A stretch of DNA of 64,000 nucleotides from Mayamaea pseudoterrestris (GCA_027923505.1 BROI01000009.1:310001-374000); one strand, 5' to 3'. Shown: positions 9,942-21,026, counted from the first letter of the stretch. Made by a program: numbers and translations. Notes: a model not told the origin generated them from the letters alone.

Positions 9942-10217
9942 GATATATCGTATTTTCGGCTAAGGCAGAAGTATGGTTTCGGCTTCACTGTCAGGTGGAT
10001 ATCGATTGACATCCGTATTGTACCGTAGCAAGGTTTGCCATGTTCATCATGGCTGTCACATATGTGCCGGTACGACTGTTATAAGCAGTCATCTTGAGTC
10101 ACAACGAGTCACTTCAGATTCTCCAAGCAGTCATTTTTTGTCGATGTTCATATTATCATAGTGACCGTGAAAAGATCATGACGAAAGCCCTCGTCAAAGT
10201 GAATCACCTGCTTCACC

Positions 10218-12666
10218 ATGACCAACAATATTATTACGACGGAGGAAAATTGCATTGGCGACGATGGAGTCACGCTTAGAGGACCTGACCCAACTGCGAG
10301 ATCGAATGCAGGTACGTTTCGCCAAAAATGGACAGCGAATGGAGATAGACCGCCGCGAAAGCCAAAATTCTGACTGTGAACCTAACGATGCAGTGCTCAT
10401 TTTTCCCACATCAAGCTCGACGACACTCGAAAGGAATTGCAACGAATGATGAAAAAGAATATTGGTCGTCCTCGCGAGTCGCTCGAAGGAATCGCAGAGA
10501 AGATTGCGTAAGTTGCTATGCTTTGCTTGACTGTCGTCCAAGCAACAGAATTTACCGACGAATGCCTTACAAATGCCGTTGCCCTTTTCCGTAGCCAACT
10601 CGAACGCGACCGCACCATTCATGCTATGCCTCTTGCAATGGAAAAGAAATTTTGAAGGAAATTTTCAAGGCAGAGAATAATAAGCGCACCATTGAAGAGC
10701 TTCACGCTCAGGACGAGCGTATCAAGGCTGGGAAGGCTCGCGTTGCCGAGATGCCTGTCTCATTACAGACTATGCGACATGAAATTGATACGCTACGTGC
10801 CGAAGTCCTTTTTACTAGAACTGCTGTTCAAGTGCGTTGTAGCAAGGAGCCGCTCCTTGGCATGAAACTGGCATGCCCGACCGAAAAGGTTGGTGGCTTG
10901 ATTGGACGGAGGGAACAAACTTTAAACAACTCATGAAGCAGGCGTCTTTTCGTATGGAAGTAGTCGACTCGGAGATTCGACTTTGGATGCGGGCTGCAGT
11001 CAGTATCAGTAAACTAATTGAGGCGAGGAATGAAGAGCTTGATCAGAAGCCAGCGCTGGCAGCATACTTGACTGCGCGTATAATCACCCTGCTGCAATCG
11101 CTGCAGGCAAAGCACCCAAACGTACACATTCATCTGCCGCGAAACCGATCAAAAGTGATTTTAAGAGGCAGTGATGAAGACATTGCGGCCATTATGCAGG
11201 AGCTCGCCACGATGAACTCAAAGAAATGACGTTGCTGCTGGCGAGTTATCAGGCTGCGTGCATTATTGGCAAAGGAGGTCAGACGATTAATAGGCTAATA
11301 GAGCAGCATCAAAATACAATTAAGGTCAATGACAAGTGTGACGAGGAGTCGACGTTGACGCTAGCTGGGTTTGATGCCAACGTCCAGCTTGCGCACGACG
11401 AGATTCCAAATTTGCTGATACGCGCGAGGGCGTAGAATCTGTTGAGATCAATCAAGCGGCAAAATTCATTCTACTCAAGAATTATGGGATCCTTATGAAA
11501 GAGCTTTACAAGAAAGCCAACTTGCACGCACGTAACGTGGGCGTCGTCGTTAAACTTTGTATTGCCGGCAATTACGTTGTCACACATGGCGCGAGCAAAG
11601 ATTAGGATGCAGCAAAGATCGTTGTCTTAGCCGAAATTAATCAGTTGGAGAGAAAGAATGACTGTCGACAAGTTAATGATTCCTAGAATTATTGAAGGGG
11701 ACGGGGGGTAGTTTGAAGTCGCTCACTGAGGGTACTACGGTAGAGATCGACTTTGACACGGACAATGGAGCTTTGGCACTCATCGGAAATGAAAAGGAAG
11801 CAGTCTACAAGATCAAGTCTGCTATTAATGAAATCGTAGACCAGAACCAGATCTGTGGTGTCCATTCGCGGGCTCTCGTCCGACATTGAATACGTCATCG
11901 CTTTACTCAATGAGCATTTGTTCGGACACAATGAGATTCAAATGGTCGCTTCCCCTACAGAAGAACCAGGTACCGGGCATCGCTGGCGCAAGAGGTGCTG
12001 TCATTGATAGCCCTGGTAAAGGAGTTTGGCGAGTTAATATCGGTCAAAAGGAGTCAGCTGCGAAGAACTCCGGTGTAATCGATGAGATCAAGCTAAAACG
12101 GACTACTCGCGTCAAGCTTATGAGAAATCTCCAATGGAGTACAAGCCAGAGCCAAGTGTACAAGGCGCATGCTTTCCTCCTTTGCCTGGAACGCCTGATC
12201 GAAGTGTATTAACTGCTTTGACGAGTGAGAGTATTCCGGAAGAAGCTGGGCACGTCTTCCGACGAAGACGGAGCGTCCTGATCACTTTCCTCTCGTCGAA
12301 TTCGCAGCACCACCCGCGATAATTCGTACACATTAATTAACCATTCTGATGGCCATACTCCTGTATTTGGTTTTTTACAACGTACTGGGGGCACCGCAGC
12401 AAACAACTTCGCGACTGCATCAAGCCATTTGACATCCTTTGCACAGTCTACCATAGCTGAATACATGCTTCAACACGAGTATCATCCGTTACGCTCGCAC
12501 GGAAAACACTTACGCGAGGCTGTCGGTATGCATTATCTTCAAGCAACGAGATGGTCAGGAAGTGCGATGAGCTGCTTGACTGGCCAAGAAGGGAATATCA
12601 CTTTCTGCATGGCCCCAAAGTGTCGTAGTATCCAGGCTGCTCGTGTAGGTGCCCATTTGTCATTTT
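10218..12666 (+). pseudogene. Decayed multi-KH-domain (vigilin/HDLBP-like) gene
   Basis: Translation in the three plus frames gives consecutive pieces of one protein, each broken by frameshifts or stops. Pieces in order: an N-terminal part from the ATG at 10218; a helical linker (KELQRMMKKNIGRPRESL) ending at a plausible intron near 10507-10551; a charged helix (EIFKAENNKRTIEELHAQDE); a KH loop VGGLIGRR near 10893; KVILRGSDEDIAAIMQEL near 11150; a second clear KH motif, ACIIGKGGQTINRLIEQH, near 11251; further KH-like remnants at 11450-12110; and a C-terminal low-complexity tail. At least five breaks are seen, for example single-base losses near 10645 and 10905, a shift near 11200-11225, and stops near 11433, 11605 and 11887. 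Vigilins carry many KH repeats and bind mRNA and ribosomes. This copy cannot make a full protein. Confidence 0.8.
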
Positions 12667-12926
12667 GACACAACAATTGATTAAGAACGGCTTCCTACGT
12701 TTAGTCGCACCGCTCGCAAGTCGCAGAGTCGAGGGACGTTGGTGACAAGGAGACTACGGTAATAGGCGCCAGCCAAGCATCTTGCAGTTCATGACATAAA
12801 GCATTTGAAGCAGGTCACTGGATCAGCAGTGAACGATATATGGATCTCTTGCATTTTTCCGAATACGTTGTCAAGGCCAACCCAAAAGTATAAGCATCAA
12901 AGAACAATTTAGTGTTAATGGATCAG

Positions 12927-14711
12927 TTACACATTAACCGAATGATTCTTGTTGTCCAATTGCGCCAAGTACTCTTCACTACCAAGGTGCAATAGATTAC
13001 TGCTTTTTTCTAGGACCATGTCCTTTAATTCGAGCTGGTATTCCATCATCTTTCGCCGAAGTTCTGGCCGACTAGTTGATAAGACGCGAACCGCCAGCAA
13101 ACCTGCATTCATGGCGTTTCCGATCGCGACAGTGGCAACGGGTATCCCGCGAGGCATTTGCACAATGCTGTAGAGTGAGTCGACGCCGCTAAGCGTCGAC
13201 GTCCTGACGGGCACACCGATGACTGGAAGAGGCGTCATTGAGGCTAACATGCCAGGTAGATGAGCCGCACCTCCCGCGCCGGCAACAATGACACGTAGTC
13301 CACGTGCTTCAGCAGTTCTGCTGTACTCCATGAGCTTGTCAGGAGTCCGATGCGCTGATACAATATCGACTTCGAAAGCGACTCCAAACTTCTTCAGTAC
13401 GTCCACAGCCGCACTCATAGTGGGTAAGTCGCTATCAGATCCCATGACGATGCCGACAAGTGGTATAGATTCAAGTGTACCGCCAGGTAACAGTGTTTTG
13501 GGTATAGCTTCTAGCGCCAAAAGCTCGCCGAGAAATCCATCGATCTCCGCGTGCGAATGCCCAGTCAAGTTGATGTGTCCCATTTTCCTGCCAGCTACAT
13601 AAGATTTCGAGTACCAATGGACGACCGCCCTAGGCATATGCATGGCTGCGTTCGTACTCTTAATCGTGTCTTCCATTGTGCCAGAACGGGAGCCCAGTAT
13701 ATTGACCATCGCAGCAGCTTCAACCACCATTTCCGTGGAACCCAACGGTAAACCACAGACTGCTCGTAAATGATTTTCGAACTGACTAGTGACGCATGCG
13801 TCTTGAGTGTAATGTCCGGTATTATGCGGCCGTGGCGCGACTTCGTTCATCAAGACTTGTCCAGTCATTGTCACAAACATCTCAACACCAAAGACCCCTG
13901 CCGCTCCGTCACCCAGTGAGTCAACAGTCTTCACCGCAAGTGCTTGCGCCTCTTCCCGAACTGATGCAGACACGCCTCTGGCAGGGCACAGGACGACGCG
14001 GCAAACGGAGTCCTGTTGGATTGCATTGACGCAGGGATACGAGGATGTCATCTGGTTCGTCTCACAACTGCGCACCACCATGACCGCAATTTCGCTAGCA
14101 AAGTCGATCCATCCTTCCGCATACAAGTCGAGAGACTCGTCATATATATCCTTTATGCCTAGTTCAATCAATGCTGCAGCGATACTTTCCTGGTCGTCAG
14201 TTTTAAGAACAGCATTTCCACGTCCATCATATCCGCCACGGCGCGCTTTAAGCATGAGCGGGAGTCCGAGACGTTTGGCTGCTTCTTGTATGCCAGCAAT
14301 TGATTTGCACTCTACAAAACTGGGCAGTGGAATGGAGTGCTGTGCGAAGTGCATCTTCTGCTTGTACTTGTCCTGTATAATATGCAAGACGCGTGACGAC
14401 GGCCGAACTTTGATCCCGTTTCCTTCCAATTCTTCAAGTGCCTCGACATTCACATGCTCAATTTCGACCGTCAACACATCAGCGTCATTTGCAAACTCCT
14501 TGATCTTCTCTGCACTTTGAAGGGATCCTTCCATGATGCAATGTGAAGGAACGGTGTTGGCGGATGGACAATTTGTTCCAGACGGATCAAGAAATCTCAT
14601 GGCAATGTTAAGACGCGGTGCTTCCAGCGCCATCATGCGCCCCAGCTGACCGCCACCGATACAGGCGACGCGAATGGGCTTGTCAAGGGATAAACTTTCC
14701 ATGGCAGGCAT
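12927..14711 (-). CDS. ADE2: Phosphoribosylaminoimidazole carboxylase, PurK-PurE fusion
   Basis: A bifunctional enzyme of de novo purine synthesis that converts AIR via N5-CAIR to CAIR. Residues about 10-400 are the PurK ATP-grasp part: [18 protein letters not shown] at the start, the [12 protein letters not shown] block, [16 protein letters not shown] in the nucleotide-binding region and [15 protein letters not shown] near the active site. Residues about 420-570 are Pur[30 protein letters not shown] and [15 protein letters not shown] carry the mutase signature. The order PurK then PurE is that of fungal Ade2. ATGs at 14711 and 14702 are both usable, giving about 594 residues. The gene is single-exon with no presequence, so it is probably cytosolic. 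Adenylosuccinate lyase, two steps later in the pathway, is at 0.5-2.1 kb. Confidence 0.96.
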   Translation of the reverse strand: MPAMESLSLDKPIRVACIGGGQLGRMMALEAPRLNIAMRFLDPSGTNCPSANTVPSHCIMEGSLQSAEKIKEFANDADVLTVEIEHVNVEALEELEGNGIKVRPSSRVLHIIQDKYKQKMHFAQHSIPLPSFVECKSIAGIQEAAKRLGLPLMLKARRGGYDGRGNAVLKTDDQESIAAALIELGIKDIYDESLDLYAEGWIDFASEIAVMVVRSCETNQMTSSYPCVNAIQQDSVCRVVLCPARGVSASVREEAQALAVKTVDSLGDGAAGVFGVEMFVTMTGQVLMNEVAPRPHNTGHYTQDACVTSQFENHLRAVCGLPLGSTEMVVEAAAMVNILGSRSGTMEDTIKSTNAAMHMPRAVVHWYSKSYVAGRKMGHINLTGHSHAEIDGFLGELLALEAIPKTLLPGGTLESIPLVGIVMGSDSDLPTMSAAVDVLKKFGVAFEVDIVSAHRTPDKLMEYSRTAEARGLRVIVAGAGGAAHLPGMLASMTPLPVIGVPVRTSTLSGVDSLYSIVQMPRGIPVATVAIGNAMNAGLLAVRVLSTSRPELRRKMMEYQLELKDMVLEKSSNLLHLGSEEYLAQLDNKNHSVNV

Positions 14712-15095
14712 ATAAAACACTTGCTATGAAAGAAGCAGACAAGGAGCTTGCCTGTCGAACACAGATTATTTAGTGGTTGTCGGGTCGATGGTCCATGTCA
14801 TGTTGTCGCACCGTGGTTCTTAACTGCATTGTCGCAACGCAACTCCAAGCTAACCCATCAACTGTAAGTCCAAACATACGACACAATACTACGGATCTCG
14901 CAGCTGGCTGCTGAGCGCAGTGCCATGGCAAGTGCATATATAATTCAAGTACTTTTTATTCTATTAAAATATTTGATCGTTGCTGCACACTTAAAGGTCA
15001 CGCATATGAACGTGCTATGTAAACAAGCTGCGACTTCGAAACAGCAGGAGGCCTATCGTATTCTGTGTTGTTGGATATCTACCAAATTTACTATT
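14712..15095. other. Intergenic region
   Basis: AT-rich 384 bp between the 3' end of the CAF16-like gene and the 5' end of the AIR carboxylase gene, both on the minus strand. It must hold the carboxylase promoter. No conserved element was seen. Confidence 0.5.
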
Positions 15096-16252
15096 CTAAT
15101 CACCTCCAACGCGCCGGACCTTGTCCAAAACACCGGCGTTCCCCATGACATCACTCAGTCGCCCAGTGCGAGATGCAGTATCGCCAGTGGCCAGGTTCCG
15201 TCCGCTCGCATATCCTCCCTGCCGCAAAGTAGGGTCTGCTTCGTAAGCTGCCTGGCCTTGAGCGGCCTCGTGTATGTTTCGCTTGCGTCGCTCGTCCATC
15301 TCCTTTCGCAACCAATGCTCTGCAATTGCCAGCATCGTTGCCGGGTGGTTCTGGGCTTGTAGCTGCTGGTGAAGTTCGAGATCCTGAATCTTTCCTTGCC
15401 ATCCACAACTGCCTTGATCGGTCAAGTAATACAGATGCGACGCCCAAGCGTTTAAGCCGTCGAAGATATGAGTTGCATAGATGATTGTCGCTCCTCGCTC
15501 ATCAGACTCGCGGACCAACCATCGCAACAAATCCTGTCGGACGCAAACATCCAAACTCGTCGTCACCTCGTCGAGCAGCAACACTTTGAACGGACGAATA
15601 AGTCCAAGGAAAATTTGCACGCGTCTCCGTTGACCGTCGCTCAACTGATGCATCCTCCAATTAACATCAATTCCAAGCATGTCCAAGAGCTCCTCCCGCC
15701 TTTCCGGGTAACTGGCCTGCAGCTTCTCCATCATATTGCTCACAGCTATATCAGCCATAAGCGGGACAGCAGATCCTACAAAAGCAACCGTTCGCATGCC
15801 CCAATCACAGTCCAAATAAGCGCGATGAAAATTGAGTCTTGTGTCGTGAAAGGCATTCAAACCAAGGACCTTTACCTCGCTATCATTGGCGCGTGCCAAG
15901 TGACGACCAGCAAGAATCTTCATAAGCGTCGATTTGCCTATAGAAGATAAGAATATAGTTGAGTAAAACGAATTGTTAGTGTGCAGGCTTTCCGTCGTGA
16001 AAAGTCATGAGTTTTGCAAAAACTTCGCTCACCTGACCCATTGGCACCAATCAACAGGCACCTAGAGCCCTTTGTGAGCTGCAAGCCACAGTTCTTGAGA
16101 ACAACTTTATGGTCTATCGTATCCAAAGTGCTCTGTCCTGCACTCGTCGCGTAGCTGAAAGTTAAATTCTTCACATCAATTGCGTAGTCGCCATATTCAG
16201 GAATGTCTGGTAGCGGCTTGACCTGGAGAGCAGCAGTGTTTGTGCCCGTCAT
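15096..16252 (-). CDS. CAF16: CAF16-type soluble ABC ATPase (two exons)
   Basis: A stand-alone ABC ATPase without membrane domains, of the yeast CAF16 / plant ABCI20-21 type. Yeast Caf16 associates with the CCR4-NOT complex. Exon 1 is 16033-16252, exon 2 is 15096-15937, and the intron is 95 bp. The splice rebuilds the Walker A motif GANGSGKST, which is direct support for the junction. Other motifs are present in order: LSDGQRRRVQIFLGL (ABC signature), FKVLLLDEVTTSLDV (Walker B) and ATIIYATHIFDGL (H-loop). The distinctive family start DYAIDVKNLTFSY is seen near residue 22. The protein is 353 residues, a little longer than yeast Caf16, with a Gly/Arg-rich tail. A TGACGTCA element lies about 210 bp upstream, shared with the divergent DUF2061 gene. 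Confidence 0.92.
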
Positions 16253-16462
16253 GTTGCCGCTGGCAAAGGTAAATGTGGTCAGTAGGTTTCAACCTTCAAA
16301 CTATGAACGAACACCGGCTAACACGATCTGCCTGCTCACTGTCATCGTTTCTGACTACCCTCCTCATTCAAGGGCCGGAGGAACGTGACAAAATCGAGAA
16401 GCGAAAGCATCGTCATGTGCGAGGTGGACTCCTTTTTAAATTAAAAAAACGGACGCACGTCA

Positions 16463-16470
16463 TGACGTCA
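16463..16470. promoter_or_regulatory. TGACGTCA (CRE/bZIP-type palindrome)
   Basis: A perfect CRE-type palindrome between the CAF16-like gene (minus) and the DUF2061 gene (plus), about 210 and 250 bp from the two ATGs. It is the classic bZIP target in other eukaryotes, and oomycetes have many bZIPs. One other exact copy occurs in the window, at 23399, also between divergent genes. Confidence 0.45.
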
Positions 16471-16718
16471 CTGTGACGCGATCACGAGGTCTAAATTTCG
16501 GCGTCTCGGCGTTCCGGTCCGATGCCTTGCAATAACAAACACGACCTCGTTCGACGCAGGGGAGATGAGGTTCATTCGTGCCGCGCAAAGGAGTACTTCC
16601 GCTTATGTAGCGTAGAATTCCTACCGCGCTCCACGCCGAGGAAGCAAGTTCGATAACGACCATCGAACAACTTTCACTTTCGATCGAGCACGTTGCCATT
16701 GGACCTCATCGCTATCGA

Positions 16719-17489
16719 ATGACAATGAAGACTCTATCTTTATTTCTATTTCTTGTTGTAACTACATCATTGCTGCATGTGTCAGAGAGCTTTTCCGCTC
16801 GTGCACCCATGACAATGGTGTCGCTTCGATTGCCATCGTTTGGCAGATCGACCCACTTGAACATTGCATCGACGGCCGATGACAACATTTCTACGAGGTA
16901 CCTCCGAGAGATTGAAAAGAAGGAAGCTGTACTATCTAAACGTCGAGAAGAAGCCATGGCAAAGCTTAGCCAATATGAGGAAACGCTAAGTAAATTATCG
17001 GAGAAGAAGGCGGAATACTTGGCAGCGTCGCAAGTGGCTGAATTGCCGGACGGTGGCTCCTTTTCGGAAACGACAATGCGTAGCGTCGTCAAGGCATTTC
17101 TTTGGCGCATCGTGGCGGGAAGCATTACGTTTGTCGCGACATTGCAGTTTACTGGGAGTGTTACCTCGGCTATACAAGTTGTCATGGGTGATTTCTTTTC
17201 CAAGGCTTTTACCATGTTCCTTGGAGAACGGTTAATGAACAGAAGTCAAGCAGGTCGTAAGAAGGGAAGTGATGCCGCTGGAAGATCTCTGGCTAAGGCT
17301 TTGATTTGGAGGCTGTTTGCTATCTGCAACACCCTCTGCCTGGCAGTCTTTGTCACCAAGGACATGAATGCTGCCGCCAAGGTAGCGTCGGTTGACGCTC
17401 TCATCAAGACGGCGCTTATGTTTTTCTACGAAAGGGTTTGGGCCAGGATCAATTGGGGGAAAGAGTTTCTTATTGACTTTGCAATATAA
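16719..17489 (+). CDS. Tandem DUF2061 membrane protein with signal peptide
   Basis: 256 residues. A clear signal peptide (MTMKTLSLFLFLVVTTSLL) is followed by SESFSARAP, a charged coiled coil at about residues 58-108 (EIEKKEAVLSKRREEAMAKL), and two copies of a DUF2061-like module. Copy 1 is about 122-175 (SVVKAFLWRIVAGSITFVAT ... AFTMFLGERL) and copy 2 about 188-248 (SLAKALIWRLFAICNTLCLA ... KTALMFFYERVWARINWG). Each copy has two hydrophobic segments and the conserved R-(S/T)-x-x-K-A-x-x-W-R start and ERxW/ERLM end. DUF2061 is of unknown function and is common in bacteria and algae. The Phe directly after the predicted cleavage region resembles the ASAFAP presequence of secondary-plastid proteins, which is notable in a lineage without plastids. 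It has an intact frame and a single exon. Confidence 0.8.
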   Translation: MTMKTLSLFLFLVVTTSLLHVSESFSARAPMTMVSLRLPSFGRSTHLNIASTADDNISTRYLREIEKKEAVLSKRREEAMAKLSQYEETLSKLSEKKAEYLAASQVAELPDGGSFSETTMRSVVKAFLWRIVAGSITFVATLQFTGSVTSAIQVVMGDFFSKAFTMFLGERLMNRSQAGRKKGSDAAGRSLAKALIWRLFAICNTLCLAVFVTKDMNAAAKVASVDALIKTALMFFYERVWARINWGKEFLIDFAI

Positions 17490-17945
17490 GGAGATACTTT
17501 GAAGAGTTTGAGTGTGTGGTTGCCTGCATTTGGTTGAGCGCGATTGGGAGGCGTGCGCTACAAATTTTAATTGCAATATAATTCGCTTATGCGTTAGTGG
17601 AGTTGTGCATTATTGATATAGGATTTGAATAACATAATGGTCCAGGTCGCCACAGGCACGTCGGATAGCGTAAACTCGTACATCGCATCACATAGCCTCC
17701 CCGACCAAATCAAATTTCCCAAGCAGATCGAAACTAGCCACACTCTTCTAGGGCAATCGTTTCGCGAACATTCCGTATAATAATGTCATCGGATGGTTCA
17801 GCGAGAAAGCTATCATCGCCCACAATACACATTATGATGATTTAAATGCAGATAGATCGCGCGATTACTATGTTTCGGTATGTGCTGAGTGTTCGCGTCA
17901 CCTCGCAATGTGTTATGTACAATATGTCGCTTATCTGCGTGATGC
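17490..17945. other. Intergenic region between convergent genes
   Basis: 456 bp between the stops of the DUF2061 and PAS genes. No coding frame, repeat or RNA gene was recognised. Confidence 0.5.
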
Positions 17946-19182
17946 CTATCCCATGACACCAATAGAGCCGTTGTAATTTTGATGGACCATGACAGGTTGG
18001 CCCTGCACTTCAATTTCTGTTTCGATTTCAAGCACGAAATGAGTCACGGAGGCACCGTCCGATCCAACCGGCGACACTCGGACTACACATTTTGGCATGT
18101 CCTTGGCCGAGTTCATCTTGATGGCTTGCAGATGCAGACTGCTCAGCGTGAAGTTATTGTCCTTGGAATGAAGCGTGGCTGCTGCGGCGTCATCAAAGAA
18201 AATCTCGTGCAACGGTTGGCCAAGAGCGGTAGTGGACGGAATGCCCGTCATGCGCGAGTATGCCGCGTTGACGTGAACAACCGAATACGGCGCAAAGCCT
18301 AGGACGACGACACTGTATAGAATGAAAAAAAGGAAACTGTAAGACGTACCCTCGTAAACCTTGTAAATCATTTGTTCGGCGGTAACATGATACATACCGA
18401 GCTTGGTTGCTGAGCGCAAGGGCGCTGCCCAAGTTTACAACCGAGGTCTTGTTTCCGTTAGCAGATTTTGTTGCCGCTGCCATATCGTCACCTCCGTCTT
18501 GGATGCTGCCATCACCACCCTCCTCGCTATCAGAAATGGAGCTAGCTGAATTGTAAGCATCCTCGCTTGGACTGTTGCATTCGTTGCCTTGGTCCGGTCG
18601 AATACTTCTCGTGTTTAAGGAAACATCGGCGGCGGACGAACCACTTTTTTCGTAGACGCGGCTGGTGGAGGTGAGCAGGGACGACATCATAGTGTGCCAG
18701 TAATCAGTCTCAAATGGAGACGAGTATTTTGTAGGTAGCAAAAAGGGCGACTCTTTAACGTCGTAGGCTCGGATGAGAGTCACTTGGCTCAAATCAACCG
18801 TCTTACCCGCCTCGGACAAAAGACAAGGCATATCGCCGCATAGTTTTTTATACGGCAAGTTTCCTTGGCGCATGTCTTGCTTCGCAGTATGTGCCGCGTA
18901 GTTTCGCAACATGACCTTCTGTTTCTTTCCCGTTGGGCAAGGCGAATGAATAATTGGAGTGTAACGCTTCTTGTTAGATGGACCGTTTCCCATGTCGATC
19001 TTGGAAGGAACTTGCTCGTTGCTTTCACCCTTGTTAGAAAATTCCTCGTTGTCACCCGAGTAGCCGTGTGTGGAGGCGTTGGTGGACGATCGTGTCGCGG
19101 ACTTGCTGTCGCGTGAGCTGTTCATTGCGCTGGCGCTGCAGGACGATCCACCCATGAGGCGGAGTGAGAGTTGGGAGACCAT
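17946..19182 (-). CDS. PAS-domain protein (two exons)
   Basis: 383 residues from exon 1 (18398-19182) and exon 2 (17946-18312). The 85-bp intron has donor GTATGT, and the join gives SNQARVVLGFAPYSVVHVN in frame. The N-terminal 220 residues are Ser/Asn-rich and look disordered, with one conserved-looking block (SQVTLIRAYDVKESPFLLP). The C-terminal 120 residues form a PAS domain: PYSVVHVNAAYSRMTGI, then LGQPLHEIFFDD, a central polar part, and beta strands ending THFVLEIETEIE. PAS domains sense small molecules, light or partners; no kinase or DNA-binding domain is attached here. A MEKHLA (PAS-like) gene lies 2 kb away. The C-terminus ends 17 residues after the PAS core. Confidence 0.8.
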
Positions 19183-19721
19183 TTTTAATGATTTAATATG
19201 GAGAGAGGCGATCGAGTTGCTGGGATTGGTTGTTGGTTTTGTGTGTTAAGGATGGCAAGCGACGACCAAGAATGGTGTTCAACAATTCGTGCGGCTCCTT
19301 CGACGTGGTTTGATGTTCCGTTCGTCATTGCCTTTTCACGATCGTATTCCGAACTTCAATGCGAAACGATAGGTGAAACTTCAATGATGTCATGAGAGGG
19401 CTTCGCTTTAATGAGTGAGCAGAATGACGGTCGGCTTCGCTGTCCACAGCAACTGACGCGACACATTCCATGCAGGGTCCTAGCTATCCATGCATATCCA
19501 AAAAACCATGATTTCTTAATTGAATAGAGTACTCGTAGTGTATTACGGATGCAAGAAACATAGTTTGTACTAAATAATAGATTAGTACCAAGTTTTATGT
19601 ACAAACCAATGTTTCTGTAGTATGTAAGCACCGCTACATACCAGCAGCAACTCAAACTCAATGCCCTTCGACGATTACTGGCGCGTGTGATACCACGGCG
19701 ATTCTCAGCAAAAAAAGCTTT
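19183..19721. other. Intergenic region with an imperfect inverted repeat
   Basis: 539 bp upstream of the PAS gene and downstream of the E2-like gene. The only structure seen is an inverted repeat, with GTTTGTAC at 19563-19570 against GTACAAAC at 19599-19606 and near-matching flanks (ACATA / AATGT). Confidence 0.5.
19558..19612. repeat. Imperfect inverted repeat, about 13-bp arms
   Basis: The arms ACATAGTTTGTAC and GTACAAACCAATGT are near-complementary, with eight exact inner pairs and a 28-base AT-rich loop. It lies about 110 bp beyond the stop of the E2-like gene. It could form a hairpin in the transcript or be chance. Confidence 0.4.
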
Positions 19722-20501
19722 TTAACCAAAGTCAAAGCTTGGTTCAGTCGTCGCTTGACCGCAAGGTAAAATGTTAGTTGGAGAACGGCATCTGACCGAC
19801 GACCCGCGCATTGACTGACTGGCATTCCCTACTGCCATGAAAGCATTAATAGAAGTTTCGAAAACCACGGGCGGAGGACATCGCAAGATGCGTATGATAT
19901 CGATGAGAGAGTCGCCCAATCGACGAATCGGAGTCCAGTTGGCAAGAACGACAGCAGAATCCCCAATCAAATGGTTGCTGTGACCTCGCTCCGCGCAGGC
20001 CCAAACCCCCGCTTGCAATTCGTGCAATTCGTCCGTGATGACAATCGATTCAACTCGACGCGTTACTATAGAGTTTGCTGCATATTGTAGGTAATGAGGA
20101 TCTGGGATTACTGGAGAGTAATCAATTGGCATGACTTTCGGCGGGCGATGAGGATATGCCCTGGGAACAAGCAAATGAACCTGCGCTCCAACGTCGGATA
20201 TGTATAAAATCAGCTCGGATGGACATATTCCATGACGCAATAAGCAATTCTCATAAGCGTAGGAGCCATCTCGCGTCTGTCGCCAGCCTTGCGCATCCAC
20301 CAAATACTTCAAGTCGCGACGCAGACAAATTTCTCCGGGCGACGACGTGTTTAAAACTCGGACTCGCTTTAATGATCGCGCCAAACTATTTATAGCTTCT
20401 TCATCGCTTCCATTTACCGAAGTTGCAGCATCATCAGTTTCGTCCATTCGTCTTTTCTGTTGGCAAGACGCGCAACCTCTTGCCATAGGTGTTCGCAGCA
20501 T
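19722..20501 (-). CDS. UBC/RWD-like (E2-fold) protein
   Basis: About 259 residues from the ATG at 20501 (MLRTPMARGCASCQQKRRM). The central part reads like an E2 fold: an N-terminal helix (EICLRRDLKYLVDAQGW), a beta meander (SELILYISDVGAQVHLLVP), the proline turn PRAYPHRPPKV equivalent to the YPfxPP motif of E2s, and a late TANWTP-like segment (LANWTPIRRLGDSLIDIIRIL) matching the W-x-P-x-x-x-L helix. No HPN-Cys active site is visible between the proline turn and this helix, so it may be a catalytically dead variant. The tail is Ser-rich. A TACCGGTA palindrome sits about 90 bp upstream. The fold call is by pattern. Confidence 0.6.
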   Translation of the reverse strand: MLRTPMARGCASCQQKRRMDETDDAATSVNGSDEEAINSLARSLKRVRVLNTSSPGEICLRRDLKYLVDAQGWRQTRDGSYAYENCLLRHGICPSELILYISDVGAQVHLLVPRAYPHRPPKVMPIDYSPVIPDPHYLQYAANSIVTRRVESIVITDELHELQAGVWACAERGHSNHLIGDSAVVLANWTPIRRLGDSLIDIIRILRCPPPVVFETSINAFMAVGNASQSMRGSSVRCRSPTNILPCGQATTEPSFDFG

Positions 20502-20591
20502 GGTCAAGGATCCGATGTTGCCGGCCGAACTTGTCGTCGGGCTGCGGCTGTTCAAAATTTGTGATCGCAGTCAATAATACCACGAATAAGT

Positions 20592-20599
20592 TACCGGTA
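20592..20599. promoter_or_regulatory. TACCGGTA palindrome
   Basis: Exact palindrome about 91 bp upstream of the ATG chosen for the E2-like gene, in its presumed promoter. Confidence 0.4.
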
Positions 20600-21026
20600 G
20601 AGCGCTGCGAGATGGTTCCACTACCGTAGAAAAGGCAAACAGCGGATCGCAGACAATGAGCGCAAAATCAAACAAATCCGCAACGACTGGTATCCCCAGC
20701 TGTAAGTATTCACAAATCCAGCTATGTCATTAGTTTATAGTCAGTACATATACGGAGTACATACATTCTGCTGCGATCGCCAAGCCAAATAGTCAGCATT
20801 TGATCAACATTAGATGTGCACTGGTTTGCCGACAGAAATGCTTCTACGTGGATTGGCTATGTCAACAACAATCCAATCCTTTTACGAATGGCTGTATAAA
20901 TGTGTAGTGCTTTCGACTTGTAAGCAGTTGCATAACCTCCACAATTCCATCTTCCTAGTCGACGCTCGTGTGCATACAGCTGTCAACAGAATGTTAGTAG
21001 TAAAAGACGTGTTGGAAGTCGGGTTT
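20600..21026. other. Intergenic region
   Basis: 427 bp between the E2-like gene and the 3' end of the MEKHLA gene. AT-rich; no further element was recognised. Confidence 0.5.
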
